From the NCBI RefSeq assembly GCF_001426565.1, contig NZ_LMFA01000001.1, positions 106,129 to 139,222 on the forward strand: 33,094 nucleotides of DNA, read 5' to 3'. The notes beneath the pieces were generated by a model. That model worked only from the letters and a program-made list of their open reading frames with translations, searched no databases and was not told the origin of the DNA. This stretch comes from Rhizobium sp. Root482. GTDB taxonomy: Bacteria; Pseudomonadota; Alphaproteobacteria; Rhizobiales; Rhizobiaceae. The translations under genes and the position numbers were made by a program. Shown here in pieces: positions 16,369 through 25,317 of the stretch. Position 1 is the first letter of the stretch; every line of letters starts with the position of its first letter.

Positions 16369-16872
16369 ATGTCCAAAGAACGTCTCGTTTTCCCGAAGCC
16401 AGAGGATACGCGCCTTCGTTCGCGTATCCGAAAATGGCTGCAGAAAGTCTGGGCGTCTGACCCGCGGCCCACGTCTGATCAATTGCCGAATCGCTCGAGA
16501 GCAAGCGCCGTCGCCTTTGCTGTCGGGACAGTGTTCGGCTTCTGTCTACTCATGAATTTTGTGCCCGGCAGCTGGCTCACCTTGGTTCAGACGGCGCTTC
16601 TATCGGTTGGCATTGGGCTGGCTTCGGCTGCATGGACCTTTGTATATATCACCAACGCAAAGCGTCTCTTGAAACGCGGGTTTATAACCGGTGCGTTCGT
16701 CACGCTTTTAGCGATCTTTGGCTATTCGTTCGCGTTCAGTGTGACGGGGGCGACTGATAAGCCGGTTGAGATTGCCGCAGATGCGCCACTCCAAGGCTGG
16801 TCTGTCGCTGGGGCAATTCTCATCGTCGTTCTGCTCTTTCTCGGCATGCTTCACGAGTCGAAGAACTCCTGA
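16369..16872 (+). CDS. Hypothetical membrane protein, four helices
   Basis: 167 aa. The N-terminal 45 residues are basic and cytoplasmic (RLRSRIRKWLQKVW). Four hydrophobic segments follow at about residues 48-65 (VAFAVGTVFGFCLLMNF), 70-94, 105-126 (FITGAFVTLLAIFGYSFAF) and 142-160 (SVAGAILIVVLLFLGML). A weak ribosome site (AAGAGAAAGCG) precedes the ATG. No family was recognised. It is downstream of the HTH-TPR gene with only the 12-codon ORF between, so the two probably act together. Confidence 0.65.
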   Translation: MSKERLVFPKPEDTRLRSRIRKWLQKVWASDPRPTSDQLPNRSRASAVAFAVGTVFGFCLLMNFVPGSWLTLVQTALLSVGIGLASAAWTFVYITNAKRLLKRGFITGAFVTLLAIFGYSFAFSVTGATDKPVEIAADAPLQGWSVAGAILIVVLLFLGMLHESKNS

Positions 16873-16889
16873 TCACGGTGCAGCACAGC

Positions 16890-17120
16890 TGCCCCGATCA
16901 AGTGGCATATAAACCTGCTCGTAAGCCCGCGTAAGTCATCGTTGAACCAGTTGAAACAGAGAATGGCGTTGTTATCCTGAGACGGTTCTGGAAACAACAC
17001 GGCGAAGCCATAGTCTTCGGCCAGCCTTGACCAGCCCGACCCCTCGTCATACCCGGCGGCAGTCTGCGGTGCACCATGAAGCACGGCGAGCCAGATTGCC
17101 AACCGATTAACTCAGGTAAT
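16890..17120 (-). pseudogene. Polyhydroxybutyrate depolymerase/esterase fragment
   Basis: The minus frame reads WLAVLHGAPQTAAGYDEGSG followed by WSRLAEDYGFAVLFPEP and ILCFNWFNDD. This is the N-terminal half of PHB-depolymerase-like esterases (compare the family pattern LHGC-Q-A-x-x-Y with LCFNWF). The family cysteine after HG is alanine here. The serine nucleophile region and everything after it are gone, since the frame runs into unrelated sequence after about 16910. It is a dead fragment. Confidence 0.65.
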
Positions 17121-17557
17121 GCTGCAGCGCACAATTACAACAGGGAAATAGGGTTGTCTTGACCCAAGGGAATTCTTCCGATCCCGGCTACCTTTCGAAG
17201 GTGAACCCTCGGGGACATCTAAATGGACCGGAGATCAGTGAAGAGGTCCGCTCAATGACTTCGGTGACCAGTCGGGTACGCGTTGATTGTTGGGCTGTAC
17301 GCCACCATCACGCACTACGCTCAGTTTCCTCGGCAAAGCTAGGAAAAGGGCGGCGGGAAGATCGCAAACCTCGCGGCAGAGCGTTATGGCTGCTATTGTC
17401 GCAGAGCGGCAAGGAGCCTGTTCCCGCTGCTCCGGTGCTTCGAAAAGCAAACGCGATGTTCCGATCCATGGTCACCCATCGAAGTGGGCATCTTTCACCA
17501 CCATAGGGTCAAGCCGAAAAATGTGGTAAGCGCCAGCCAAACAACAAAAGGAGCGTA
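17121..17557. other. Intergenic region without a recognised gene
   Basis: Several overlapping short frames on both strands look like chance. None has both a ribosome site and a protein-like composition. The only clear element is the AAAAGGAGCG ribosome site of the next gene at its right end. Confidence 0.4.
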
Positions 17558-17794
17558 ATGGTGGCTGAACGGACCGTAGAAGATGCAACAAACCGCATTT
17601 ATGAATCCCTCCAAGCGGACAATGCCAAGCTCGACCTTCATATTGCGGCCCTTAAGGCTGCCTTGACGCGGGAGGGTTTGAAAGAGGCCGTATTTGACCC
17701 GGCTAGGCTCGTGCAAAACAACCGTTCTGGCAGGAAGCTCATGCAGGCCTACTTTCGACAGCGCGGGGTGACAGTGAAATACTTGGCTTCGTGA
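17558..17794 (+). CDS. Hypothetical protein, 78 aa
   Basis: The ATG at 17558 follows AAAAGGAGCGTA, a strong site. The N-terminal 45 residues form an amphipathic helix (TNRIYESLQADNAKLDLHIA, LKAALTREGLKEA). The rest is shorter and basic (NNRSGRKLMQAYFRQRGVTV). The layout suggests a small soluble helical protein, perhaps nucleic-acid binding. I know no named family for it. Confidence 0.6.
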   Translation: MVAERTVEDATNRIYESLQADNAKLDLHIAALKAALTREGLKEAVFDPARLVQNNRSGRKLMQAYFRQRGVTVKYLAS

Positions 17795-18273
17795 GCCTTC
17801 CTGACGTTAGACAACCCGCAGTATGATAACTGACCGGATCACCCCCAGCAAGGACCCGCCCAAGGCCTGGCCTTCGGACGCGAGTTGAAGTGCCGCGTCC
17901 GTTGCCGGGCGCGACACTGCCGACGTACTTGGAAGCTTTCGGCCCAAGCTGTGTTCGCCGTATCTGGTCTCTGCTACGTTAAGATGCGCGTCGCGAGTTC
18001 TCGCAGCAGCGTAACAGATTTCGAGGGAAATTCTCCCTCGCCCCACAGTTTCGCGAAGCCCATGAGCCATGTTCATCGAGGACCTGGTCGGCAGCCTGCA
18101 GAACAGCAGCTCCAAAAGCGCCAACCTCACAGATGTCGTCAACTACGACCTTTGCTGCCTCAGTCGGTTCACTGGCCAGAGCTCATCGAACTCCAATATG
18201 GTTTCCATTGAAGGAATAAAATGCCCCGACCGATTGAACGATCAGGGCTCTAGGTGGGCTCTAGCCCGGGGCT
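17795..18273. other. Region with decayed coding sequence and a CTAG-rich repeat
   Basis: On the minus strand, stretches such as EPTEAAKVVVDDICEVGAFG and LEICYAAARTRDAHL look protein-like but lie in different frames with stops between. This suggests a degraded gene I cannot name. Four GGGCT(T)CTAG units lie at about 18245-18285, running into the end of the next gene. Confidence 0.35.
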
Positions 18274-18285
18274 CTAGTGCTGGGC
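18245..18285. repeat. Four short GGGCTCTAG repeats
   Basis: GGGCTCTAG occurs three times, then GGGCTTCTAG, at about 11-13 bp spacing. CTAG is generally rare in bacterial genomes, so four in about 40 bp is unusual. The last unit overlaps the stop codon of the minus-strand gene at 18274. Confidence 0.6.
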
Positions 18286-18474
18286 TTCTAGCGCGTCGAT
18301 CAAATCGACCTGACCACGCTTTCCGCTCTGATATGTTTGAAGGAGGATTTTTGCTTGCTCTGTCGCATCTTTGCGGGGAACCTTGTTATGGCGGCACCAA
18401 GCCTCAAGCGTCTGCGTAAGCATATTCAGATCACCAGGCATTATCGCTTTCGCGTGCGAATTCAAATCGAACAT
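18274..18474 (-). CDS. Hypothetical protein, 66 aa
   Basis: Two ATGs (18480 and 18474) follow GTAGGAGAA. The second gives the normal 8-base spacing and is preferred, so the protein starts MFDLNSHAKAIMPGDLNML. It is soluble and helical (TLEAWCRHNKVPRKDATEQA, KILLQTYQSG) and ends VDLIDALEAQH. The arrangement resembles small uncharacterised rhizobial proteins. No function can be given. Confidence 0.6.
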   Translation of the reverse strand: MFDLNSHAKAIMPGDLNMLTQTLEAWCRHNKVPRKDATEQAKILLQTYQSGKRGQVDLIDALEAQH

Positions 18475-18933
18475 GGCCATTTCTCCTACCTTTCATTGGT
18501 GGACATGGACACGATATGCGGAAACGAGGCCTTTGCAAGAGACTGATTCGTGCGTGCGCAAGCGTACAAATGGGTTTCATCGAAATGATTAACGGAAATC
18601 TGGGCCGGACGACGCCTTGGCCCTGTGAAGCCGTGTTTATCCCAATACGTGGCATCGGTTGTTTTTGATCCTTTCTTGTTTAGCGTGTCTGGGGGTCCCA
18701 GTTCCTCAAGCCGTTCGCTGGGGCAGGGCACTGTGAGCGGCTGCGAGCTTCAGGAAATGGGCCTTAATATGCTCTGGTCCAACGACCCTTCGCCGCGTTC
18801 GGCATGGTCGCGTCGCTCGAGAAAACCGGTTTCGCTCGCAACTCACGCTGTCTTCGCGTATGACCGCCAATACACCTGCTTGACCGTTTCAGCAGACTAC
18901 GTTTGGCGAGCTGGCGTAAATGGAAGGAAAACA

Positions 18934-20837
18934 ATGATCGCAAACGTTGCCGCCTTGCAAAGCAGGGCTATCGAAGAGCGTTACCGTATCCTGGTCGATG
19001 CCATTACCGACTACGCAATCTATATGCTCGACACCGGCGGTCACGTCACCAGCTGGAATACGGGGGCGAACCGCTTCAAGGGATATGTCGAGTCCGAAAT
19101 CCTCGGCGAGCATTTCTCGCGGTTTTATACACCAGAAGACAGGGAAAAAGGCATTCCCAATATCGCGCTCCAGACAGCTGATGCCGAAGGGCGGTTCGAG
19201 GCGGAAGGCTGGCGCGTGCGAAAAGATGGAACGCGGTTCGGGGCCCACATCATCATCGACGCGATCCGAGATGAGGACGGTGAGCTTCTCGGGTTCGCGA
19301 AGATCACCCGGGACCTGTCCGACCGCAAAATTGCCGAAGAAGCGCTGAAGAAGAGCGAGGAGCAGTTCCGAAGACTCGTTCCGGGTGTCAATGACTACGC
19401 CATCTACATGCTTGACCTCGATGGACATGTCGCAAGCTGGAACTACGGTGCCCAGCGCATCAAGGGATATGATCCCGAAGAGATCATAGGGCAGCACTTT
19501 TCCCGCTTTTATACCGATGAAGACCGCGCCGATGGTCTGCCTGCTAAAGCATTGGAGGTCGCGGCCAGTGAAGGACGCTTCGAAAAAGAAGGCTGGCGCG
19601 TCCGCAAAGACGGCACGAAGTTCTGGGCGAACGTCATCATCGACGCGATCCGTGACGAGGACGGCACCATGGTCGGATTCGCCAAGGTAACCCGCGACAT
19701 CACGGAAAAGCGCGAAGCGCAGCAAGCCTTGGAGCGCGCGCAGCTGGAGTTGTTTCAAGCGCAAAAAATGGAAGCCGTCGGCCAGCTTGTCGGGGGGGTC
19801 GCGCATGATTTCAACAATCTGCTTATGGCGGTGCTCGGCAGCCTGGAGGTCGCCCGCAAGCGCGCCAGTGTCGGCCAGAACGTCTTAGGCCTCATTCATA
19901 ATGCGATAAGGGTGCCAAGCGCGGGGCAACCCTAACCCAGCGTCTCCTTGCGTTCTCGCGCAAACAGGAACTGGAGCTCGAGCCGGTGGATATCCCGCGA
20001 CTTGTCAACGGAATGGCGGAACTCCTCCAGCGAACCATCGGGCCGACAGTCGAAATCAGGACCTCGTATCCTCTGGTCTTGTCAAACGCGCTCTCGGATT
20101 CCAACCAGCTCGAGAATGCACTCCTCAACCTCGTCGTCAACGCCCGTGACGCCATGCCCGACGGCGGGCTGATCCGGATCGAGGCCAGACAGTGTAAAAT
20201 CGGCGACCGAGAGGTCCCGGAACTGGTAGCTGGCGAATATATCTGTCTCTCCGTTACGGACGAAGGCGTGGGAATGGATGCAGAGACCCTGAGAGAAGCG
20301 ACAACGCCCTTCTACACCACGAAAGGGATAGGCAAGGGATCGGGTCTGGGGCTTCCTATGGTTCAAGGCCTGATGGCGCAGTCTGGAGGTTGTCTGAGGC
20401 TAAAGTCGACAAAGGGCGAAGGCACGATAGCCGAGCTATGGCTACCTGTCGCGCCGAAGGTGGTAGAGCCTGTCCCCACTCCTGCGGTCGAACCGTCGCC
20501 TGCGCCGGCCGGGCGCAAGTTGTCGATCTTGGCGGTTGACGACGACGCGCTCGTCCTCATGAACACCGTCATCATGCTTGAGGATCTCGGTCATACCGTA
20601 ACAGAGGCGCATTCGGCCAAAGACGCTATCCGCCTTTTGAAAGAGGGGCCAATTCCCGACATGGTCGTGACGGATCATGCGATGCCACAGATGACAGGGG
20701 CGGAACTTGCGAAGTTTATCCAGGATGAATACCCACAGGTCGGAGTGATTGTCGCGTCTGGGTATGGTATCAGCAACGAGCTTGACGACGAGTGGCCCAC
20801 CAAGAGCTTGCCTCTCGTGCGGCCATGCGCCTTCTGA
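18934..20837 (+). pseudogene. PAS-PAS hybrid histidine kinase, one-base frameshift
   Basis: ATG at 18934 after GGAAGGAAAACA. Two near-copy PAS domains come first (DYAIYMLDTGGHVTSWNTGA and DYAIYMLDLDGHVASWNYGA), each followed by EGWRVRKDGT. Next are the H-box VGGVAHDFNNLLMAVLGSLE, the N-box ENALLNLVVNARDAMPDGG, and G-boxes DEGVGMD and GKGSGLGLPMV. A receiver domain has the Asp in VVTDHAMPQM and ends at SGYG. The frame breaks in the GGG run at 19910-19912: adding one G restores NAIRGAKRGATLTQRLLAF. Without it, translation stops at 19935, after the H-box but before the ATPase. The C-terminus (LPLVRPCAF) is shorter than usual. It is either a real pseudogene or a sequencing error in a homopolymer. 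Confidence 0.85.
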
Positions 20838-21110
20838 TCGTCGAGCGCCACAATCTCGTCGAAGCTCCTCCGTCTTGGTACCGATTTCGCCCATTTCGCT
20901 TTCAATGAGATGCCTTTGCGGACATCCGCTGCTTTATGAGGTGTTTGGGAAACATGACCGTGCTTTGACAGGAACACCAGCGTAAACGCGTGCTGGTTCC
21001 ATAATTCATATTACGCGATGAAAGTGTGTAGCCGCAAAGTTAAAGTGTCCTATTTTTGCAAAGTTGGAATGTCACACTCTCCGAGGTTTTGATGACCTGG
21101 GAGACAGCCG

Positions 21111-22484
21111 ATGGGATTGATAGCGATGAGCGAGCGTGATCTGCAGCGGATTGAGGTTTTGTCGAAGGTGATGGCCGGCCGGATGACGCTGGTGGCGGCG
21201 TCACATGTGCTTGACCTGAGCACGCGCCAGGTGCGTCGATTGCTGGAGCGGATCCGAACGGGTGGCGGAGCATCGATCCGGCACAAGGCGATCGGCCGAC
21301 CGTCGAACAACCGGATCGGCGATGGAGTTCGCGATTATGCGATGACGCTGGTTCGCGAACGCTATGCGGATTTCGGGCCGACTTTGGCGACGGAGAAGCT
21401 TGCCGAACGCGATGGATTGCGTGTGTCGCGCGAGACGTTGCGCGGCTGGATGTCGGAGGCCGGACTATGGCTGTCACGCAAGCAGCGCCGGACGTTTCAT
21501 CAACCGCGCTTGCGGCGCGAAGCCTATGGCGAGCTGGTACAGATCGACGGGTCGGATCATCGCTGGTTCGAAGATCGAGGCGATCCTTGCACGCTGTTGG
21601 TGTTCGTCGACGATGCGACGGGCAAGCTGATGCAGTTGCGCTTCGTACGATCCGAAAGTGCGTTCAGCTACTTCGAGGCGCTGGCGCTTTATCTGAAGGA
21701 TCACGGCGCCCCCATTGCCTTTTATTCCGACAAGCATTCGGTGTTTCGGGTGGCGAAGAAGGATGCCAAGGGTGGCCAGGGCATGACCCAGTTCGGGCGG
21801 GCGCTTTGCGAGCTAAACATCGAGATTCTTTGCGCAAACTCCAGCCAAGCGAAAGGCCGCGTCGAGCGGATGAACCGGACCTTGCAAGACCGTTTGATCA
21901 AGGATCTGCGCCTGGAGGGCATCTGCGGCATGGACGACGGCAATGCCTTCCTGCCGCAGTTCATGGAGCGCTATAACCAGCGCTTTGCCATCGCCCCTAC
22001 CCGTTCCGACAATCTGCATCGGCCGATGAACCTCGCGTCGGACCGGCTCAGGGACATTCTGTGCAAGCGCGAGCAGCGTTATGTCGGATCGCAGCTGACG
22101 TTCTCGTTTGAACGCAAGCGGATCATGCTGCAGGAGACCGAGATGACGCGAGGTCTGGTCGGTCGTTATGTCGAGACCTATGCCTATGCGGATGATCGAT
22201 TGGATGTGCGTTGGAAGGGCTATTCCCTGCCCTACAAGGTGTTCGACAAGGAGCAGCGTGTGACGCATGCGGCGATTACCGAGAACAAGCGGCTCGGTGA
22301 ACTCCTGGCCTATATCAAGGAGCGTCAGGATCAGCAGGTGAAGCCGGTGGTGAAGAGCAACAGCGCCAAAAATGGTTATAAGCCGAAAGGCCGCAAGCCC
22401 GGAAGGCGCATGGATTACATGAACGATCCGGCGGTGATTGCGCGGCGCGAGAAAGCGTTGCTGAGACAGCAAGTTGGGGAATAA
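21111..22484 (+). CDS. ISNCY-like DDE transposase, copy 1
   Basis: 457 aa, complete. N-terminal HTH region: ERDLQRIEVLSKVMAGRMTL, VLDLSTRQVRRLLERIRTGG. Integrase-like catalytic core: LVQIDGSDHRWFED (first Asp), APIAFYSDKHSVFRV (second Asp), NSSQAKGRVERMNRTLQDRL (Glu). The C-terminal part is basic, with GYKPKGRKPGRRMDYMN. An in-frame ATG six codons in is also possible. It lies wholly inside the inverted repeats and nothing in the frame looks broken, so this copy could be active and might also mobilise the defective copy next door. Confidence 0.92.
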   Translation: MGLIAMSERDLQRIEVLSKVMAGRMTLVAASHVLDLSTRQVRRLLERIRTGGGASIRHKAIGRPSNNRIGDGVRDYAMTLVRERYADFGPTLATEKLAERDGLRVSRETLRGWMSEAGLWLSRKQRRTFHQPRLRREAYGELVQIDGSDHRWFEDRGDPCTLLVFVDDATGKLMQLRFVRSESAFSYFEALALYLKDHGAPIAFYSDKHSVFRVAKKDAKGGQGMTQFGRALCELNIEILCANSSQAKGRVERMNRTLQDRLIKDLRLEGICGMDDGNAFLPQFMERYNQRFAIAPTRSDNLHRPMNLASDRLRDILCKREQRYVGSQLTFSFERKRIMLQETEMTRGLVGRYVETYAYADDRLDVRWKGYSLPYKVFDKEQRVTHAAITENKRLGELLAYIKERQDQQVKPVVKSNSAKNGYKPKGRKPGRRMDYMNDPAVIARREKALLRQQVGE

Positions 22485-22592
22485 GGATTGTCACGCACGC
22501 CAATGTCGCCTTAGGTACCGACCGGCGACGGCACAGCTGTCAGTGAGAAAGCTAAAGCCGAAGGGGTAGCCCTCAGCCGCCCCCGCCCTGCC

Positions 22593-22641
22593 CTTGCAAC
22601 CCGGCCCAGCCGGTCCGGTCGGGGGCTGGCCCCAGTGCAAG
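22593..22641 (+). other. Conserved hairpin in the ISNCY-like element, copy 1
   Basis: CTTGCA (22593-22598) pairs with TGCAAG (22636-22641), and inside it GGCC-AGCC pairs with GGCT-GGCC, giving a long GC-rich stem. The same stem is in copy 2. It lies between the transposase stop and the right inverted repeat. It could terminate transcription, block read-through from outside, or act in transposition. Confidence 0.6.
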
Positions 22642-22730
22642 CGGACATGTCGCATTTCTAAATGGCTGACAACGTCCGAAGTGACATTTCTACTTTGCGC
22701 AACCGTGGACAGTTCAACTTCACCGCCACA

Positions 22731-22735
22731 AAGTG
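22731..22735. repeat. AAGTG, the only bases between the two ISNCY-like copies
   Basis: Matches AAGTG at 21022-21026 left of copy 1. The left terminal repeat of copy 2 begins at 22736. Confidence 0.75.
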
Positions 22736-22743
22736 TGTAGCCG

Positions 22744-23857
22744 GGTACATTCTATTTCCAAGTGCGACATGCCAGTAATTTCAATGGCTTCGTTTTGGAG
22801 AATTTGGCATGTCCCGATGCTATACGCAGATCACCCTCGCCGATCGTCGACGCCTGCATGATCTGGTGGCGGCGAAAGTTCCCGTCAATGAGATGGCGCG
22901 TCAACTTGGTCGCCATCCTTCCACAATCTATCGCGAGATCCGACGCAACACGTTTAGGGATCGCGAACTACCGGACTATGACGGCTATTACGGCCACGTT
23001 GCGAACGATATTGCCAGAGACCGACGTCGCCGGTTGAGAAAGCTGCTGCGTCACCCGGAATTACGAACAGAGATCATCAATCAGTTGGAGGCTCGCTGGT
23101 CCCCGGAGCAGATTTCCGGACGGCTGCTGTTGGACGGGCTCAGTCGTATTCGCGTGTGCAAAGAGACAATATATCGTTTCATCTATAGCAAGGAAGATTA
23201 TGGGCTTGGTCTCTATCAGTACCTGACCGAAGCACGCCGCAAACGTCGTCCAATGCGCTCCAGGAAGCCGCGCGACGGTGCGTTTCCAGCTACGCATCGG
23301 ATATCCCAACGGCCTGATTTTGTTGGAGATAGATCAAGGTTTGGGCATTGGGAGGGCGACCTCCTCATCTTTGAACGCCCATTCGGCCATGCCAATGTTA
23401 CGTCCCTCGTGGAGCGCAAAAGCCGCTATACGGTTCTCATCAAGAATCCGAGTCGCCACTCGCATCCAATCATGGACAAGATCATTAGAGCTTTTTCTGC
23501 TCTACCCGCGTTCGCGCGTCAAAGCTTTACGTTTGACCGCGGCACCGAGTTTGCCGGATTTAGGGCTTTAGAGGATGGGATCGGTGCTCGGAGTTGGTTT
23601 TGCGACCCAAGTGCGCCTTGGCAAAAAGGGACCGTTGAGAACACCAACAAGCGCATCCGACGCTTCCTGCCGGGCTCCACAGATCTAGCAGTGGTGTCGC
23701 AACGTGACCTTCTCCACCTCACTCGCCTTATCAACGATCAACCGCGTAAATGCCTCGGATACAAGACGCCTGCCGAGGCATTTATGGCACATTTGCAGGA
23801 TGGGCCGTGATCCCCTACTCTGTAAACGGCTATGATGCGCTTGGGTTAGCTTCTCCA
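22744..23857 (+). mobile_element. IS30-family insertion sequence inside the left end of ISNCY-like copy 2
   Basis: It is bounded by CCG at 22741-22743 and 23858-23860, a 3-bp duplication that restores TGTAGCCGCAAAG when the insert is removed. Inverted similarity lies just inside the ends (CCAAGTGCGACATG-CC against CCAAGCGCATCATAGCC). The outermost 14 bases do not match well, so the exact ends are approximate. Confidence 0.75.
22809..23810 (+). CDS. IS30-family transposase
   Basis: 333 aa, complete. The N-terminal HTH typical of IS30 reads YTQITLADRRRLHDLVAAKV and NEMARQLGRHPSTIYREIRR. Next is RWSPEQISGRLLLDG. The DDE core is FGHWEGDLLIF (Asp), SFTFDRGTEFAGF (Asp) and APWQKGTVENTNKRIRRFLP (Glu). 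The end LINDQPRKCLGYKTPAEAF is the family's usual C-terminus. No frameshift or stop is seen, so it may be active. Confidence 0.95.
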   Translation: MSRCYTQITLADRRRLHDLVAAKVPVNEMARQLGRHPSTIYREIRRNTFRDRELPDYDGYYGHVANDIARDRRRRLRKLLRHPELRTEIINQLEARWSPEQISGRLLLDGLSRIRVCKETIYRFIYSKEDYGLGLYQYLTEARRKRRPMRSRKPRDGAFPATHRISQRPDFVGDRSRFGHWEGDLLIFERPFGHANVTSLVERKSRYTVLIKNPSRHSHPIMDKIIRAFSALPAFARQSFTFDRGTEFAGFRALEDGIGARSWFCDPSAPWQKGTVENTNKRIRRFLPGSTDLAVVSQRDLLHLTRLINDQPRKCLGYKTPAEAFMAHLQDGP

Positions 23858-23935
23858 CCGCAAAGTTAGAATGTCCTACTTTTGCAAAGTTGGAATGTCA
23901 CACTTCCCGGGTTCTGATGAACTGGGAGAAAGCCG

Positions 23936-25311
23936 ATGGGATTGATTGCGATGAGCGAGCGTGATCTGCAGCGGATTGAAGTTTTGTCGAAGGTGATGGC
24001 CGGCCGCATGATGATGGTGACGGCTTCGCATGTGCTTAACCTGAGCACGCGCCAGGTCCGTCGGCTGCTGGAGCGGATCCGAACGGGTGGCGGGGCATCG
24101 ATCGGGCACAAGGCGATCGGCCGGCCCTCGAACAACCGGATCAGCGATGGAGTTCGCGATTATGCGATGACGCTGGTCCGCGAACGTTATGCGGACTTCG
24201 GCCCGACGCTGGTTGCCGAGAAGCTTGCCGAACGCGATGGGTTGCGTGTGTCGCGCGAGACGCTGCGCGGCTGGATGGCAGAGGCTGGGCTTTGGTTGTC
24301 GCGCAAGCAGCGCCGGACGTTTCATCAACCGCGACTGCGACGCGAGGCCTATGGCGAGCTGGTGCAGATCGACGGGTCGGATCATCGCTGGTTCGAAGAT
24401 CGAGGCGACCCCTGCACACTGCTTGTGTTCATCGATGATGCCACCGGCAAGTTGATGCAGTTACGCTTCGTACGATCCGAAAGTGCGTTCAGCTACTTCC
24501 AGGCGCTGGAGCTTTATCTGAAGGATCACGGCGCCCCCATCGCCTTTTATTCCGACAAGCATTCGGTGTTCCGGGTGGCGAAGAAGGATGCCAGGGGTGG
24601 CCAGGGCATGACCCAGTTCGGGCGGGCGCTTTGCGAGCTCAACATCGAGATCCTTTGCGCAAATTCGAGCCAGGCCAAGGGTCGCGTCGAGCGGATGAAC
24701 CGGACATTGCAGGACCGGCTGATCAAGGACATGCGGTTAGCGGGGATTTCCGGCATGGACGACGGCAATGCCTTCCTGCCGCAGTTCATGGCGCAGTATA
24801 ACCAGCGCTTTGCCATCGCCCCTACCCGTTCCGACGATCTGCACCGGCCGGTGAATCTAGCGTCGGACCGGCTCAGGGACATTCTGTGCAAGCGTGAGCA
24901 GCGTTAGGTTGGGACGCAACTGACGTTTTTTCGTTCGAGCGCCAGCGGATCATGCTGCAGGAGACCGAGGTGACGCGGGGTCTGGTTGGTCGCTATGTCG
25001 AGACCTATACCTATGCGGATGGCCGATTGGATGTGCGGTGGAAGGGGTACTCCCTGCCCTACACGGTGTTCGACAAGGACCAGCGGGTGACACATGCGGC
25101 GATTACCGAGAACAAGCGGCTCGGCGAGGTGCTGGCCTATATCAAGGAACGGCAGGATCAGAGGCCAGTATCCAAAGTGAAGACCAACAGCGAGAAGAAT
25201 GGCTACACGCCGCGAGGCCGTAAGCCAGGACGACCAACGGACAACATGAACGATCCGGTGGTGATTGCGCGGCGCGAGAAAGCGTTGATGAGGCCGCCGG
25301 CTGCGGAATAA
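23936..25311 (+). pseudogene. ISNCY-like transposase, copy 2, broken
   Basis: Roughly 90% identical at DNA level to copy 1 by eye. At 24905-24907 a TAG replaces the TAT tyrosine codon of copy 1 (after CKREQR). About 25 bases later two extra T lengthen a T-run (ACG followed by six T, against a shorter run in the restored frame), shifting the rest. The remainder resumes at MLQETEVTRGLVGRYVETYT (24952) and ends at 25311. The catalytic triad lies in the still-open first part (323 aa), but the C-terminal DNA-binding part is separated. Confidence 0.92.
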
Positions 25312-25317
25312 GGATCG

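Larger units (their letters stand above)
21027..22730 (+). mobile_element. ISNCY-like insertion sequence, copy 1, intact (1,704 bp)
   Basis: The left end starts TGTAGCCGCAAAGTTAAAGT and the right end, read on the minus strand, starts TGTGGCGGTGAAGTTGAACT. The inverted repeats continue for about 50 bp, to AATGTCAC. AAGTG stands on both sides (21022-21026 and 22731-22735) as a 5-bp target duplication. It encodes one complete transposase, then a conserved non-coding hairpin region. The family name is from protein resemblance. Confidence 0.85.

Noticed and set aside
17159..17506. Open frame of 115 codons on the plus strand
   Set aside because: No ribosome site, Arg/Ser-rich composition and overlapping frames in all directions suggest chance.
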